Source: Kaistia geumhonensis (GTDB lineage Bacteria > Pseudomonadota > Alphaproteobacteria > Rhizobiales > Kaistiaceae). Taken from it: DNA of 64,000 bases. The translations under genes and the position numbers were made by a program. How positions within the stretch are numbered: position 1 is the first letter of the stretch; each line of letters begins with the position of its first letter. Of this stretch, positions 19,774-30,857 are shown piece by piece. The notes beneath the pieces are model-generated. The model had not been told where the DNA came from. It ran no database searches and saw nothing but the letters and a program-made list of their open reading frames with translations. The stretch is from positions 1 through 64,000 of the forward strand of contig NZ_JAUSWJ010000001.1 of the NCBI RefSeq assembly GCF_030815145.1, given 5' to 3'.

Positions 19774-21255
19774 TCAGGCCTCAGGCGCGAGGCGGCGGCG
19801 GATCAGCGTCGCAACCGTCGCAACGAGCGCGATGCCGAACATCAGTCCGAAGCTCGATTCGACGGCGCCCAGCATGGGATGGCCGTAGAAGAAGACGTCC
19901 GTCTGCGTCTCCGCGCTGATCCGCGCCGTCTGGAAGCGCAGCATGGACGCGGCGCTGGCGACGCCGAGGCTGACGCCGAGCATGCGCGCGAGATTGAGCA
20001 TCGCGCCCGCCTCGCCTGAAAGGCCCTTCGGCGCCGTGCCCATGGTGGCGCTGTTGTTCGGCGCCATGAAGAAGCCGAGGCCGGCACCGAAGACGGCGAG
20101 TGCCACCATGCCGATGGCACGCGAGGGGACCGGTTCGAGGGCGATCAGCGACAGGGTGAGCAGCGCGGTCGTGGAGAGCGCCATGCCGAAGAGGCTGAGC
20201 GTCGCCGTCGTGTAGCGCTTCACCAGCATGCCGGCGATCGGCGCCGCGATGCCGAGCGCGATCGGGATCGCCGACATCCTGAGTCCCGCGCGGGTTGGCG
20301 GCTCGTGCAGGCCGCGGATCAGCGCATAGGACATCAGGTAGAACATGCCGTAGAGCAGCGCGAAGCTCAGCATGACGGCGAAGACGCCGAGCGAGAACGG
20401 GCGCGAGCCGAACAACTTCAGATCGATCATCGGTGCCTTTGCGCCCCGCTCGCGCCAGATGAAGAGCGCCAGCAGCGCGACGCCGGCGACGAGGAGCGAA
20501 AGCGACGGGGCCGAGGCGATGCCCCAGTCGGCGGCGTGGTTGAGGACGACGACGAGCGCAACGATGGCTGGCCCGAGCAGCACCATGCCGAGCCAGTCGA
20601 AGCCATTCTCACGAGGCGAGGGGGAATCGTCCGGCAGGACCAGCCAGCCGACGGCGACGCCGACGATGCCCACCGGTACAGTCACCCAGAAGATCGCAGG
20701 CCAGCCGAACGACCCCAGAAGCAGCCCGCCGACGATCGGGCCGAGGCTGACGCCGACCGCCTGCGCGGCGGAGAAATAGCCCATGGCGCGCGGACGGCGT
20801 TCGTTGCCGGCGGCATGGACGAGAATGGCGATCGAGTTGGCGCCGAGCAGCGCCGCGCCGACGCCCTGCACGACGCGGAAGGCGATGAGCTCGCCGAGCG
20901 ACCCGGCCATGCCGCAGAGCGCCGAGGTGACGAGGAAGATCGTCATGCCGAGCAGATAGAGGCGCTTGCGACCGAACATCTCGCAGAGGCGGCCGAAGGG
21001 CGGCAGGGCAGCGGAGAACGCGACGACATAGGCTAGCGCCACCCAGCTGACCACGGTTTCGCGCGTCTCGAATCGGACCGCGAGATCCGGCAGCGCGAGC
21101 TGGACGACGCTGGCGTCGAACTGGCCCATGAAGGAGCCGACGCAGGTGACGGCGACGACATACCAGGGATAGTTCGGCCGGGCGGCGATGCGCTCGCGCA
21201 GCGCCGTGATCGGATTCTTCCCGGTGGCTGCGCCGGACGCCTGCGGCTCGGTCAT
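19774..21255 (-). CDS. MFS multidrug exporter, DHA2 (14-helix) type
   Basis: A 493-residue membrane protein, started at the ATG preceded by GAGGGAAG. The DHA2 pattern is clear: about 14 hydrophobic helices, motif PNYPWYVVAVTCVGSFMGQF near helix 1 followed by DASVVQLALPDL, motif A-like GRLCEMFGRKRLYLLGM, and motif C-like GVSLGPIVGGLLLGSFGW. Such proteins expel hydrophobic compounds using the proton gradient. No MFP/HlyD partner or regulator is adjacent. It is divergent from the formaldehyde dehydrogenase gene across 163 bases. Confidence 0.92.
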   Translation of the reverse strand: MTEPQASGAATGKNPITALRERIAARPNYPWYVVAVTCVGSFMGQFDASVVQLALPDLAVRFETRETVVSWVALAYVVAFSAALPPFGRLCEMFGRKRLYLLGMTIFLVTSALCGMAGSLGELIAFRVVQGVGAALLGANSIAILVHAAGNERRPRAMGYFSAAQAVGVSLGPIVGGLLLGSFGWPAIFWVTVPVGIVGVAVGWLVLPDDSPSPRENGFDWLGMVLLGPAIVALVVVLNHAADWGIASAPSLSLLVAGVALLALFIWRERGAKAPMIDLKLFGSRPFSLGVFAVMLSFALLYGMFYLMSYALIRGLHEPPTRAGLRMSAIPIALGIAAPIAGMLVKRYTTATLSLFGMALSTTALLTLSLIALEPVPSRAIGMVALAVFGAGLGFFMAPNNSATMGTAPKGLSGEAGAMLNLARMLGVSLGVASAASMLRFQTARISAETQTDVFFYGHPMLGAVESSFGLMFGIALVATVATLIRRRLAPEA

Positions 21256-21418
21256 GTATGTCTTCCCTCGAAGGCGGCCTTTATCGCATGGCAACCGCCT
21301 TTGTGCACCGGGAGGCGAGGCATGACGCGCGCCTCTTTCCGGCCCGGCACCGCGGCGTATAAGGTCGGCCGGAAACGGGATCGATCGCGCCGCTGCGATC
21401 ATGAGGGAGGACCGAGGG

Positions 21419-22531
<1,113 letters not shown>

Positions 22532-22538
22532 CGGCCGC

Positions 22539-23663
22539 ATGGCGCTGCCGCTCCGCGCGATCGAGATCGAGAACTACCGCTCGATCCGAAAGCTCCACCT
22601 GCCGGTCGAACGGCTGACGGTTCTTGTCGGCCGCAACGGCGTCGGCAAGTCCAATCTCTACCGCGCGCTCGAGCTCCTCCAGCGCGCGGCGGCGGGTACG
22701 ATCACGCGGGCGCTGGTGGAGGAAGGCGGGATCGAGTCCGCCTTCTGGGCCGGCAAGCGGCGGGACGGAGACCTCGCGCGGATCAGGTTGCGGGCGATCT
22801 TCGACGAACTCGACTATGCGATCGAGATCGGGACGCCGGCGCCGATCGACGAGGCGGCGCTGACGGCGGCCGAGCCCATGGCGAAGGCGGAGGAATTGCG
22901 CTCGCTGCTCGGCCGCAAGCCTGTGACCTTGATGAAGCGGGGCGGGCCGTCGGCCTGGCTCCGTGACGAAGACGGTTCCCGCCAGAGCTACAGCGAGGCG
23001 CTCATCCCGTCGGAGACGGCGCTGGCCGCGTTCCGCGACCAGGGTCGCTTTCTCGAGCTGGAACTCGTGCGGCGGGCATTGACCGACTGGCGCTTCTACC
23101 ACGATTTCCGCACCGATCGCGCCTCGGCCCTCAGGGTGCCGGCGCTCGCCATCACGACGCCGACGCTCGCCTCGGACGGATCGGACCTCGCCGCTGCGCT
23201 CGCGACGGTGAGGATCATCCGCGGCGAGGCGCCGGATATCGAGGCCGCGATCGAGGATGCGTTTCCCGGCGCGCGGCTCTCGTTCGAGTTCGGCCGGGGC
23301 CAGGTGGCGCTCGGCCTGCGGCTCGCCGACCTGCCGCGGACGCTCGCCGTGCACGAACTCTCGGACGGGACGCTTGCCTATCTCGCGCTGGTGGCGGCGC
23401 TCACCAGCTACCGGTTACCGGGCTTCATCGCGCTCAATGAGCCGGAGGCGAGCCTCCATCCCGAGTTGATCCGCCCGCTGGCCCGGCTCATCGCAAGGGC
23501 CGCGGAGCGCACGCAGGTCTGGGTCGTCACGCATTCCGAGCCGCTCGCGGCGGCGCTGGCGGAGGAGGGCGGGGTCCGACCGCGCACGGTGATCAAGGAG
23601 GAGGGCGCAACCTGGATCAGGGGGCTCCGGCGAGTCGGCACCTTCGACGACGATGAGTCGTGA
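22539..23663 (+). CDS. RecF/SMC-like AAA ATPase, function unknown
   Basis: A 374-residue ATPase of the ABC/SMC class, probably in the group of predicted ATPases known as COG4637. Walker A GRNGVGKSN is at residues 31-39, an LSDG signature lies in VHELSDGTLAYLALVAALTS, Walker B is IALNEPEASLHPEL, and the switch His is in VWVVTHSEPL. There is no TOPRIM nuclease domain, unlike OLD proteins, and no long coiled coil. It starts 7 bases after the dehydrogenase stop, so it is likely co-transcribed. No defence-type partner gene is seen next to it. Confidence 0.85.
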   Translation: MALPLRAIEIENYRSIRKLHLPVERLTVLVGRNGVGKSNLYRALELLQRAAAGTITRALVEEGGIESAFWAGKRRDGDLARIRLRAIFDELDYAIEIGTPAPIDEAALTAAEPMAKAEELRSLLGRKPVTLMKRGGPSAWLRDEDGSRQSYSEALIPSETALAAFRDQGRFLELELVRRALTDWRFYHDFRTDRASALRVPALAITTPTLASDGSDLAAALATVRIIRGEAPDIEAAIEDAFPGARLSFEFGRGQVALGLRLADLPRTLAVHELSDGTLAYLALVAALTSYRLPGFIALNEPEASLHPELIRPLARLIARAAERTQVWVVTHSEPLAAALAEEGGVRPRTVIKEEGATWIRGLRRVGTFDDDES

Positions 23664-23672
23664 AGGCCGCCG

Positions 23673-24029
23673 TCAGATCGCGAAGGACGTGCCGCAGCCG
23701 CAGGACGAGGTCGCCAGCGGATTGCGGATCTGGAAGCTCTGGCCGATCAGGTCGTCGGCGAAATCGATCACCGAGCCTTCCATGTAGGGGATCGACACCT
23801 GGTCGATCAGCACGGTGGCGCCGCCACGCTCGATGACGAGATCGTCGTCGTTGCGCGTCTTGTCGAGGTCGAAGCCGTACTGGAAGCCGGAGCAGCCGCC
23901 GCCCGAGACGCTGATGCGCAGCGCCGTGCCTTCGCTCTCCTTCGCAAGGATGCGCGCGATGCGCTTCACCGCGCTGTCGGACAGGGTGATGCCGCTGGTG
24001 TCGGTCATGGTTTCGGTCGTCATGGTCAT
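23673..24029 (-). CDS. erpA: Iron-sulfur cluster insertion protein ErpA
   Basis: A-type iron-sulfur carrier, 118 residues from ATG 24029 (ATGs at 24023 and 24008 are also possible). The core SGGGCSGFQYGFDLD and the C-terminal SSCGCGTSF provide the three conserved Cys that hold the cluster. Such proteins pass [Fe-S] clusters to apo-enzymes. The gene is divergent from the dGTPase-like gene and converges with the ATPase gene, with 9 bases between the stops. The assignment to ErpA rather than IscA/SufA rests on length and on it standing alone. Confidence 0.9.
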   Translation of the reverse strand: MTMTTETMTDTSGITLSDSAVKRIARILAKESEGTALRISVSGGGCSGFQYGFDLDKTRNDDDLVIERGGATVLIDQVSIPYMEGSVIDFADDLIGQSFQIRNPLATSSCGCGTSFAI

Positions 24030-24119
24030 GTTCCATTGCCGGCCTATCACCGGCTGGCGGTTCACGATAGTTAGGAACGCGATTTTTCGTGTCAATCGCA
24101 TCCGGGCGCGGAGGATGGC

Positions 24120-25331
24120 GTGCAGGGCGAATTCGGCGGCCTGATCGGTTTCGGCTCTGCGGGCCGGGCCGCCTATGCGATCGATCCGGCGGCGAGCCGC
24201 GGGCGGCTGCATCCCGAGCCGGCGAGCCCGACGCGCACTCCGTTCCAGCGTGACCGCGACCGCATCATCCATTCGACCGCCTTCCGCCGCCTCAACAACA
24301 AGACGCAGGTCTTCCTCTATGACGAGGGCGACCACTATCGGACGCGCCTCACCCACACGATCGAGGTGGCGCAGATCGCGCGGGCGCTGGCGCGGGCCCT
24401 GCGGCTCGACGAGGACCTCGCCGAAGCGGTGGCGCTCTCGCACGATCTCGGCCACACGCCGTTCGGGCATGCCGGCGAGCGGGCGCTCGACCGTGCGATG
24501 GCGCCCTATGGCGGCTTCGATCACAATGCGCAGAGCCTGCGCGTCGTCACGCGGCTCGAGCGGCGCTATCCCGATTTCGACGGGCTCAACCTTTCCTGGG
24601 AGACGCTCGAAGGCCTCGTGAAGCATAATGGGCCACTGATGGCGCCGGACGGCGATCCGGCCGACTTGCCGGCGGCGATCCGTGCCTATTCCGCGGAGCA
24701 GGACCTCGCGCTTTCGACCTTCGCCTCGGCAGAGGCCCAGGCCGCGGCGATCGCCGACGACATCGCCTATGACGCCCACGACATCGACGACGGCCTCCGC
24801 GCCGGCTTGCTCGATGTGCGCGGCCTCGCGGAGGTGCCGTTCCTCGCCGGCATCATGGACGAGGTGGCACGCCTCCATCCCGGCGTGAGCGGACCGCGCC
24901 TCGTCAACGAGATCGTCCGTCGCGTCATCACGCGCATGATCGAGGATGTGATCCAGCAATCCCTCGCGACGATTGCCGCGGCCGATCCGCGCTCGGCCGA
25001 CGAGGTGCGCCATCTCGGTCGCCAGACGGTGGGGTTCTCGCCGTCTCTCGCGGAGGCTGATCGCGCGGTGAAGGCCTATCTCAAGCGCCATGTCTATCGG
25101 CACGAGCGGGTCATGAGCGTCATGCGCGCCGCCGAGCGGCTCGTCGAGCGACTGTTCGAACGCTATTTCGAGGATCCGGCCGCCCTTCCGGACGAGTGGC
25201 AGCCGCGAGCGGAGGATGCCGAGCCCGCCCGCCGCGCCCGGCGGATCGCTGATTTTCTCGCCGGCATGACCGACCGTTATGCGCTGCGCGAACACAAGCG
25301 CCTGTTTGACGCTTGGCCCGATTTGGGATAG
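24120..25331 (+). CDS. dgt: Deoxyguanosinetriphosphate triphosphohydrolase-like protein
   Basis: A 403-residue HD-domain hydrolase, started at GTG 24120. Family marks are [20 protein letters not shown], the metal-binding [17 protein letters not shown], and [20 protein letters not shown] with the HD pair, then [20 protein letters not shown]. These enzymes remove triphosphate from dGTP or other dNTPs and so adjust nucleotide pools. In Hyphomicrobiales the gene commonly sits between erpA and argS, as here. The exact substrate cannot be told from sequence. Confidence 0.94.
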   Translation: MQGEFGGLIGFGSAGRAAYAIDPAASRGRLHPEPASPTRTPFQRDRDRIIHSTAFRRLNNKTQVFLYDEGDHYRTRLTHTIEVAQIARALARALRLDEDLAEAVALSHDLGHTPFGHAGERALDRAMAPYGGFDHNAQSLRVVTRLERRYPDFDGLNLSWETLEGLVKHNGPLMAPDGDPADLPAAIRAYSAEQDLALSTFASAEAQAAAIADDIAYDAHDIDDGLRAGLLDVRGLAEVPFLAGIMDEVARLHPGVSGPRLVNEIVRRVITRMIEDVIQQSLATIAAADPRSADEVRHLGRQTVGFSPSLAEADRAVKAYLKRHVYRHERVMSVMRAAERLVERLFERYFEDPAALPDEWQPRAEDAEPARRARRIADFLAGMTDRYALREHKRLFDAWPDLG

Positions 25332-25376
25332 GCGCCACCATCCTTTTCGAGCGCCCATCCGAAAGCGACCGCGATC

Positions 25377-27122
25377 ATGAACATTTTCCGCGATTTCACC
25401 GCGCGCGTCACCTCGGCCGTCGAGGTCGTCCTCGCCGCCGGCGGCCATGCGGGCACGGATCTTTCGCGCATCGTGGTCGAGCCGCCGCGTGACGCGGCCC
25501 ATGGCGATCTCGCCACCAACGCCGCCATGGTGCTCGCCAAGCCGCTCGGCATGAAGCCGCGCGACCTCGCCGAGGCCGTCGCCGGCCGGTTGCGCGACGA
25601 CGAGGACGTCGCCGGCGCGGACGTGGCGGGGCCGGGCTTCATCAACATCACGCTGTCGGCCGCCTATCGCGCCCGCGCGCTCAAGGCGCTGATCGAGGCC
25701 GGCGCCGGCTATGGCCGCTCGACGATCGGCGGCGGGCGGCCGGTCAATGTGGAATATGTCTCTGCCAATCCGACCGGACCCATGCATGTCGGCCATTGCC
25801 GCGGCGCGGTGGTCGGGGATGCGCTCGCCAACCTGCTCGGGGCGGCCGGCTTCGCGGTCACCAAGGAATACTACATCAATGACGCCGGCGGTCAGGTGGA
25901 CGTGCTCGCGCGGTCCGCGTTCCTGCGCTATCGCGAGGCCCTCGGCGAGGATATCGGCGCGATCCCGGAGGGGCTCTATCCCGGCGACTATCTGAAGCCG
26001 GTCGGCGCGGCGCTCGCGGAACGGTTCGGCGCTGCGCTCCTGTCGCAGAGCGAGGCCGAATGGCTGCCGGTCGTGCGCAAGACGGCGATCGATATGATGA
26101 TGGCGATGATCCGCGACGATCTCGCCCTGCTCAACGTCCATCACGACGTGTTCTTCTCGGAGGCGTCGCTCGGAGACCGGATTCCGTCGACCATCGATGA
26201 CCTCACGGCGCGCGGCTTCGTCTATCGCGGCACGCTGCCGCCGCCGAAGGGCCAACTTCCCGAGGACTGGGAGGACCGCGAACAACTGCTCTTCCGCGCC
26301 ACCGATGTCGGCGATGACATCGACCGGCCTCTCATGAAGTCGGACGGGAGCTACACCTATTTCGCCGGCGACGTCGCCTATATGAAGGACAAGGTCGACC
26401 GCGGCTTCGAGCGGCTGATCTATGTTCTCGGCGCCGACCATGGCGGTTATGTGAAGCGTTTGCAGGCGCTTGGCCGGGCTCTCTCAGGCGGAAGCGTGAG
26501 CGTCGAGGTGCTGCTCTGCCAGCTCGTGAAGCTGTTCCGGGCCGGCGAGCCGGTGCGCATGTCCAAGCGCTCGGGCGACTTCGTGACGCTGCGCGACGTC
26601 GTCGAGGAGGTCGGGCGCGACGCGGTGCGCTTCATGATGCTCTATCGCAAGAGCGACGCGCCGCTCGATTTCGACTTCCAGAAGGTGACCGAGCAGTCGA
26701 AGGACAATCCGGTCTTCTATGTCCAGTACGGACATGCCCGTGCCGCCTCGATCCTTCGCAACGCGGCAATCGAGATGCCGGGAATCAACCTTTCGGCGGA
26801 AAGCCTTGCCGGCGCTGATCTTTCATTGCTCGACGACAGCGGCGAGCAGGGGCTCCAGCGGCGGCTCGCGGAGTATCCCCGCATCATCGAGGGCGCGGCG
26901 GAAGCACATGAGCCGCATCGCATCGCCTTCTATCTCTACGAACTCGCAGCCGAGTTCCACCAGCAGTGGAACCGGGGCAAGGATATGCCGCAATTACGCT
27001 TTATTAACCCTGAGCAGCCAGCATCGACCTTGGCTCGGCTTGCCCTTGTTCACGCCATAAAGCTGGTGCTGTCATCCGGTCTCGATGTGCTCGGCGTGAG
27101 CGCGCCCGAAGAGATGCGCTGA
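25377..27122 (+). CDS. argS: Arginine--tRNA ligase
   Basis: ArgRS, 581 residues. Class I signatures: HVGH at residues 137-140 within [17 protein letters not shown], and the KMSKS-equivalent RMSKRSG around residues 394-400. The N-terminal Add-1 domain (residues 1-110) and the C-terminal anticodon-binding helical domain with [16 protein letters not shown] are complete. The start ATG 25377 is 45 bases after the dgt stop. It is followed by the SPOR-domain gene and nagZ on the same strand. Confidence 0.97.
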   Translation: MNIFRDFTARVTSAVEVVLAAGGHAGTDLSRIVVEPPRDAAHGDLATNAAMVLAKPLGMKPRDLAEAVAGRLRDDEDVAGADVAGPGFINITLSAAYRARALKALIEAGAGYGRSTIGGGRPVNVEYVSANPTGPMHVGHCRGAVVGDALANLLGAAGFAVTKEYYINDAGGQVDVLARSAFLRYREALGEDIGAIPEGLYPGDYLKPVGAALAERFGAALLSQSEAEWLPVVRKTAIDMMMAMIRDDLALLNVHHDVFFSEASLGDRIPSTIDDLTARGFVYRGTLPPPKGQLPEDWEDREQLLFRATDVGDDIDRPLMKSDGSYTYFAGDVAYMKDKVDRGFERLIYVLGADHGGYVKRLQALGRALSGGSVSVEVLLCQLVKLFRAGEPVRMSKRSGDFVTLRDVVEEVGRDAVRFMMLYRKSDAPLDFDFQKVTEQSKDNPVFYVQYGHARAASILRNAAIEMPGINLSAESLAGADLSLLDDSGEQGLQRRLAEYPRIIEGAAEAHEPHRIAFYLYELAAEFHQQWNRGKDMPQLRFINPEQPASTLARLALVHAIKLVLSSGLDVLGVSAPEEMR

Positions 27123-27187
27123 CCGCTGCATCTACGGGCATGATGATAAGCCCGTTTTCCTGATGGACGGGCGGAGAATGGAGCGCG

Positions 27188-28834
27188 ATGGCAGATCGCT
27201 TCGACAAGTCCCTGGCGCGCCGTCCCGCGGCTGATCCCCAGCCGCGCCGCGACGAGGCGACGCTTCCTGACGATGATCCGCTGGTCGAACTGGCCCGGAT
27301 CGTGTCCGGCAACGAGAGCTTCGACGAGATTCTCGGGTCGCGTTACCGGCCGCAGGCCGAACCGCCCCGCGCCGCGGCACAGCCGCGTGCTTCCCAGCAG
27401 CGCGACTTCTCGTTCGATCTGGAGGCCGAGCTGCTGAACGATCTGCATTCCTCGTTCGACCCTTCGGCCCGGCCGGCCGAGGCTCCGGCGCGGTCGGCAG
27501 CCCCGGTGACCCCCCGCGGCACGGAGCCGCCTCGGGCGGCAGCGCAGCCGCGCCCCCAGGACCCGATGGCCCCGCCGATCCGTGCGGCATCGCCGGTAGC
27601 GCCTCCCCGCGCCTCCGCGCCCGTGGAAGCGGGCGAACCCTATGTGGCATCGCCCGATTTCGGTCGTGGCCGCGTTCCGCCCGAAGTCGCACGCCGCCCC
27701 GCGGCGCCCGTGCAGCCGCCTGTCGCGGCGGAACGCCGGGATGTCGACGACGACTTCGACGAGGATTATCTCGAGGACGACGAGTTCGAGCCCTATGACG
27801 ACGATGACGCCGGCTATGCGGACCAGGGCGGCTACGTGGACGAGAAGCCACGCCGCTCGCGGAAGCTGCTGATCACGGCGGGCATCGTTGGTGCGGTCGT
27901 GATAGTGGGCGGCATCGGCGCCTTCGCGCTGATGGGGCGCAGCGGCGGCGGCACGAGCGGAACGCCGCAGATCATCGCTGCGGACGAGGGGCCGACCAAG
28001 GTCGAACCGGAAGTCCAGCCCCAGGCGGCGCAGCAGGACACGCAGCAGAACAAGCTGATCTACGATCGCGCCGATCCCAATCAGGGCTCGCCCGACCAGC
28101 TCGCGCCTCCCGATACGAGCGCGGCCACCGACACCGCACAGACCAACGAGAGCGAGGCCAGCCGCGAGATCTCGCGGATCATCCTCCCCGGTGGCCCCGG
28201 CGACCAGTCGACGGCACCCGCGGTGCCGGGCACCGAGGACGCGACCGACGATTCCGGGCCGCGCAAGGTCCGTACCGTCGTCGTGAAGCCGGACGGCACC
28301 ATTGTCTCCAGCGAGGCGGCGCCGCGCGGAGCGAGCGACGCCGCTCCGACAGCGACCGCCACTGTGCCGGACAATGCGCCTCTGCCGGCGAGCGATGCGC
28401 CGCCCTCGATGGCCGCCAACGACGTGGCGCCCGCCGGGTCGAGCGACACGGCTCCGGTCGCCTCGGCGAAGGACAACTCGCAGCTCCAGCCGCCAGCGGC
28501 GCCGCAGCCGGCCGAGACGGCGGTCGCCGCCGCCCCGACGGTCGCTCCGGAGCCTCCGGCCGCAGCGTCGGCGCCGCCGGTAACCGGTGGGTTCGTGGTC
28601 CAGGTCACGTCGCAGCGCAGCGAGCAGGCGGCGGCCGCCGCCTTCAAGAATCTGCAGAACAAGTTCCCGAGCGTGCTCGGCGGCCGGACGCCCGACATCG
28701 CCAAGGCCGATCTCGGCGCCAAGGGCGTCTATTATCGGGCGCGCGTCGGCCCTATGGCGACCCGCGACGAGGCCGTCAGGTTCTGCGAGCAGCTTAGGGC
28801 TGCCGGCGGCGACTGCATCGTCCAGAAGAACTGA
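27188..28834 (+). CDS. SPOR-domain membrane protein
   Basis: A 548-residue protein. Residues 1-55 include the motif DDPLVELARIVSGNESFDEI. A long Pro/Ala/Arg linker and an acidic patch rich in Asp and Glu precede one membrane segment (LLITAGIVGAVVIVGGIGAF, near residues 230-250). A low-complexity Ala/Pro region then leads to a C-terminal SPOR domain (about residues 470-548: VVQVTSQRSEQAAAAAFKNL through CEQLRAAGGDCIVQKN). SPOR domains bind denuded glycan strands at the septum, so a role in cell division or wall remodelling is likely. It lies between argS and nagZ. Confidence 0.9.
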   Translation: MADRFDKSLARRPAADPQPRRDEATLPDDDPLVELARIVSGNESFDEILGSRYRPQAEPPRAAAQPRASQQRDFSFDLEAELLNDLHSSFDPSARPAEAPARSAAPVTPRGTEPPRAAAQPRPQDPMAPPIRAASPVAPPRASAPVEAGEPYVASPDFGRGRVPPEVARRPAAPVQPPVAAERRDVDDDFDEDYLEDDEFEPYDDDDAGYADQGGYVDEKPRRSRKLLITAGIVGAVVIVGGIGAFALMGRSGGGTSGTPQIIAADEGPTKVEPEVQPQAAQQDTQQNKLIYDRADPNQGSPDQLAPPDTSAATDTAQTNESEASREISRIILPGGPGDQSTAPAVPGTEDATDDSGPRKVRTVVVKPDGTIVSSEAAPRGASDAAPTATATVPDNAPLPASDAPPSMAANDVAPAGSSDTAPVASAKDNSQLQPPAAPQPAETAVAAAPTVAPEPPAAASAPPVTGGFVVQVTSQRSEQAAAAAFKNLQNKFPSVLGGRTPDIAKADLGAKGVYYRARVGPMATRDEAVRFCEQLRAAGGDCIVQKN

Positions 28835-28969
28835 CGAACTGCTTCCTGTGCGCCGCGAGGCGCACAGGGCTCGGCGGGGTTGCGCTCGCCCGCCGAAGCG
28901 GCAAACGCTTCTCATGGACCGTCGGCGCGGCCGAATCAGAGCGCCGCCGGAACCAGGAGCGCGCGCACC

Positions 28970-30028
28970 ATGACCTCTCGCATGACGGCCAAGGCTGGGA
29001 CGGCAAAGGCCTTCATCTCCGGCTGCGCCGGGGCGACCCTCACCGCAGACGAGACCGCATTCTTCCGCGACGAGCGGCCCTGGGGGCTGATCCTCTTCAA
29101 GCGCAATATCGGCACGGCCGAGCAGGTCTGCGACCTCGTCGCGAGCTTCCGCGAGGCCCTCGACGATCCGGACCGGCCGGTCCTGATCGATCAGGAGGGC
29201 GGCCGCGTGCAGCGCATCGTACCGCCGAACTGGCCTGGCCGGCCGGCTGCGCGCCATGCGGGGCGTCTCTTCGCCGAGGACGAGGCGGCGGGACGGCGGA
29301 TGGCCTGGCTGCAGGCACGGCTGATCGCGGCGGATCTCGCCGATCTCGGCATCACCATCGATTGCCTTCCCGTGCTCGACGTCGCGACGAGCGAAACGCA
29401 TCAGGCGATCGGCGACCGCTCCTATGGTCATGACCCCGACATGGTCGCCGTGCTCGGCGCGGCGACGGCTGAAGGATTGATGGCCGGCGGGGTCCTGCCG
29501 GTGATGAAGCACATGCCCGGACATGGCCGCGCCGTGGTCGACAGCCATCATCAGCTGCCTGCCGTCTCGGCGTCGCTTGCCACGCTCATGAAGACCGATT
29601 TCGCCCCCTTCCGCGCGCTGTCCGGCCTGCCGATGGGCATGACCGCGCATATCGTCTTCGAGGCGATCGACCCCGGACGGCCTGCGACGGTCTCCGAGGC
29701 CGTGATCGGCGGCGTCATTCGCGAGAAGATCGGCTTCGATGGCCTCCTGATGAGCGACGATCTCTCCATGAAGGCGCTCGGCGGCGAACCCGGCGACCGG
29801 GCCCGGGCCGTGATCGGCGCGGGATGCGATATCGTCCTCCACTGCAACGGTCTGATGGACGAGATGCGCGGCGTCGCCGCCGCCGTCCCCGAACTCGCCG
29901 GCCGCTCCGCCGAGCGCGCGACCGCTGCGCTGGCATCGCGGGTTTCGGCGCATCCTCTGGACCGGGAGGGCGCCGAGGCCGAGTTCGCGATCCTCGCCGA
30001 GCGGGCCGGTTGGCCCCCTTCGGCCTGA
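28970..30028 (+). CDS. nagZ: Beta-N-acetylhexosaminidase NagZ
   Basis: A glycoside hydrolase family 3 enzyme of 352 residues, read from the ATG ten bases after AGGAG. It cuts GlcNAc from anhydro-muropeptides in cytosolic peptidoglycan recycling. KHMPGHGRAVVDSHH at residues 180-194 holds the catalytic His-Asp dyad, LIDQEGGRVQRI binds substrate, and LLMSDDLSMKAL contains the nucleophile Asp. No signal peptide is seen, as expected. Next come scpA and scpB, the usual Hyphomicrobiales order. Confidence 0.95.
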   Translation: MTSRMTAKAGTAKAFISGCAGATLTADETAFFRDERPWGLILFKRNIGTAEQVCDLVASFREALDDPDRPVLIDQEGGRVQRIVPPNWPGRPAARHAGRLFAEDEAAGRRMAWLQARLIAADLADLGITIDCLPVLDVATSETHQAIGDRSYGHDPDMVAVLGAATAEGLMAGGVLPVMKHMPGHGRAVVDSHHQLPAVSASLATLMKTDFAPFRALSGLPMGMTAHIVFEAIDPGRPATVSEAVIGGVIREKIGFDGLLMSDDLSMKALGGEPGDRARAVIGAGCDIVLHCNGLMDEMRGVAAAVPELAGRSAERATAALASRVSAHPLDREGAEAEFAILAERAGWPPSA

Positions 30029-30038
30029 AGGGACGGCG

Positions 30039-30857
30039 ATGGCCGAGCCGGCACGCGACACGCTAAAGGCTGCCGAGGACTGGGAACGGCCGGATTGGCG
30101 CCCCGCTGAGGAGAGCCCTCCGCTGACGGTCGATGTCGATGGCTTCGAGGGGCCGCTCGACCTCCTTTTGACGCTCGCACGAACGCAGAAGGTAGACCTC
30201 GCGCGCATCTCGATACTCGCCCTTGCCGATCAGTATCTCGCCTATATCGAGGAACTGCGGAAGCTGCGGCTCGAACTCGCGGCCGACTATCTCGTGATGG
30301 CCGCCTGGCTGGCCTATCTCAAATCGCGGCTGCTGCTTCCGGAGCCGCAATCGGGAGAGGAGCCGAGCGGCGCCGAACTGGCGCAGGCTCTCGCCTTCCG
30401 CCTGCAGCGGCTGGAGGCGATGCGCGACGCCGCGGCGCGGCTCGTCAACCGCGACCGCCTCGGGCGCGACGTGCATGCGCGCGGCGCTCCGGAAGCGGTC
30501 GAGATTTCCCGGCGAACCCGCTGGAATGCCACGCTTTACGACCTTCTGACCGCCTATGCTTCGCAGCGCCAGCGCCAGATGGTGTCGATCGTCCATGTGC
30601 GTCGGCGCCAGGTGTGGTCGCTGGCGGAGGGGCGCGAGCTCCTGGAGCGGCTCATCGGCGATATCGCCGAGTGGACGCCAATGGAGGTCTTCCTCTCGCC
30701 CTATCTCGCCAATGCCGAGACGAGGACAAGCGTCCGGGCGAGTGCCTTCGCGGCGGCGCTGGAACTCGTGCGCGAGAACAAGCTGACGTTGCGCCAGGAA
30801 GGGAGCTTCGCGCCGATCCTTCTGCGCGACGCGGGCGCCGGAGACGACGATGGTTGA
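30039..30857 (+). CDS. scpA: Segregation and condensation protein A
   Basis: ScpA, 272 residues, the kleisin of the SMC-ScpAB complex that compacts and separates chromosomes. The N-terminal SMC-binding part has VDGFEGPLDLLLTLARTQKV near residues 32-51 and LADQYLAYIEELRKLRLELA, and the C-terminal winged-helix region has TSVRASAFAAALELVRENKL. It overlaps scpB by 8 bases. Confidence 0.95.
   Translation: MAEPARDTLKAAEDWERPDWRPAEESPPLTVDVDGFEGPLDLLLTLARTQKVDLARISILALADQYLAYIEELRKLRLELAADYLVMAAWLAYLKSRLLLPEPQSGEEPSGAELAQALAFRLQRLEAMRDAAARLVNRDRLGRDVHARGAPEAVEISRRTRWNATLYDLLTAYASQRQRQMVSIVHVRRRQVWSLAEGRELLERLIGDIAEWTPMEVFLSPYLANAETRTSVRASAFAAALELVRENKLTLRQEGSFAPILLRDAGAGDDDG

Noticed and set aside
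22539-23663. The RecF-like ATPase as part of an OLD/Gabija-type defence system
   Set aside because: There is no TOPRIM domain and no adjacent helicase or nuclease gene; the neighbours are housekeeping genes.
23673-26441. Very long - strand open frame (about 920 codons) opposite dgt and argS
   Set aside because: Only its last ~118 codons encode a protein (ErpA). The rest lies opposite two well-recognised genes, has low-complexity Arg/Asp/His-rich content, and is explained by high GC at third codon positions.
27050-30208. A 1050-codon - strand open frame opposite the SPOR gene and nagZ
   Set aside because: The translation is Arg/Gly-rich with no domain-like pattern, and the + strand genes are clear. 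It is a mirror frame.
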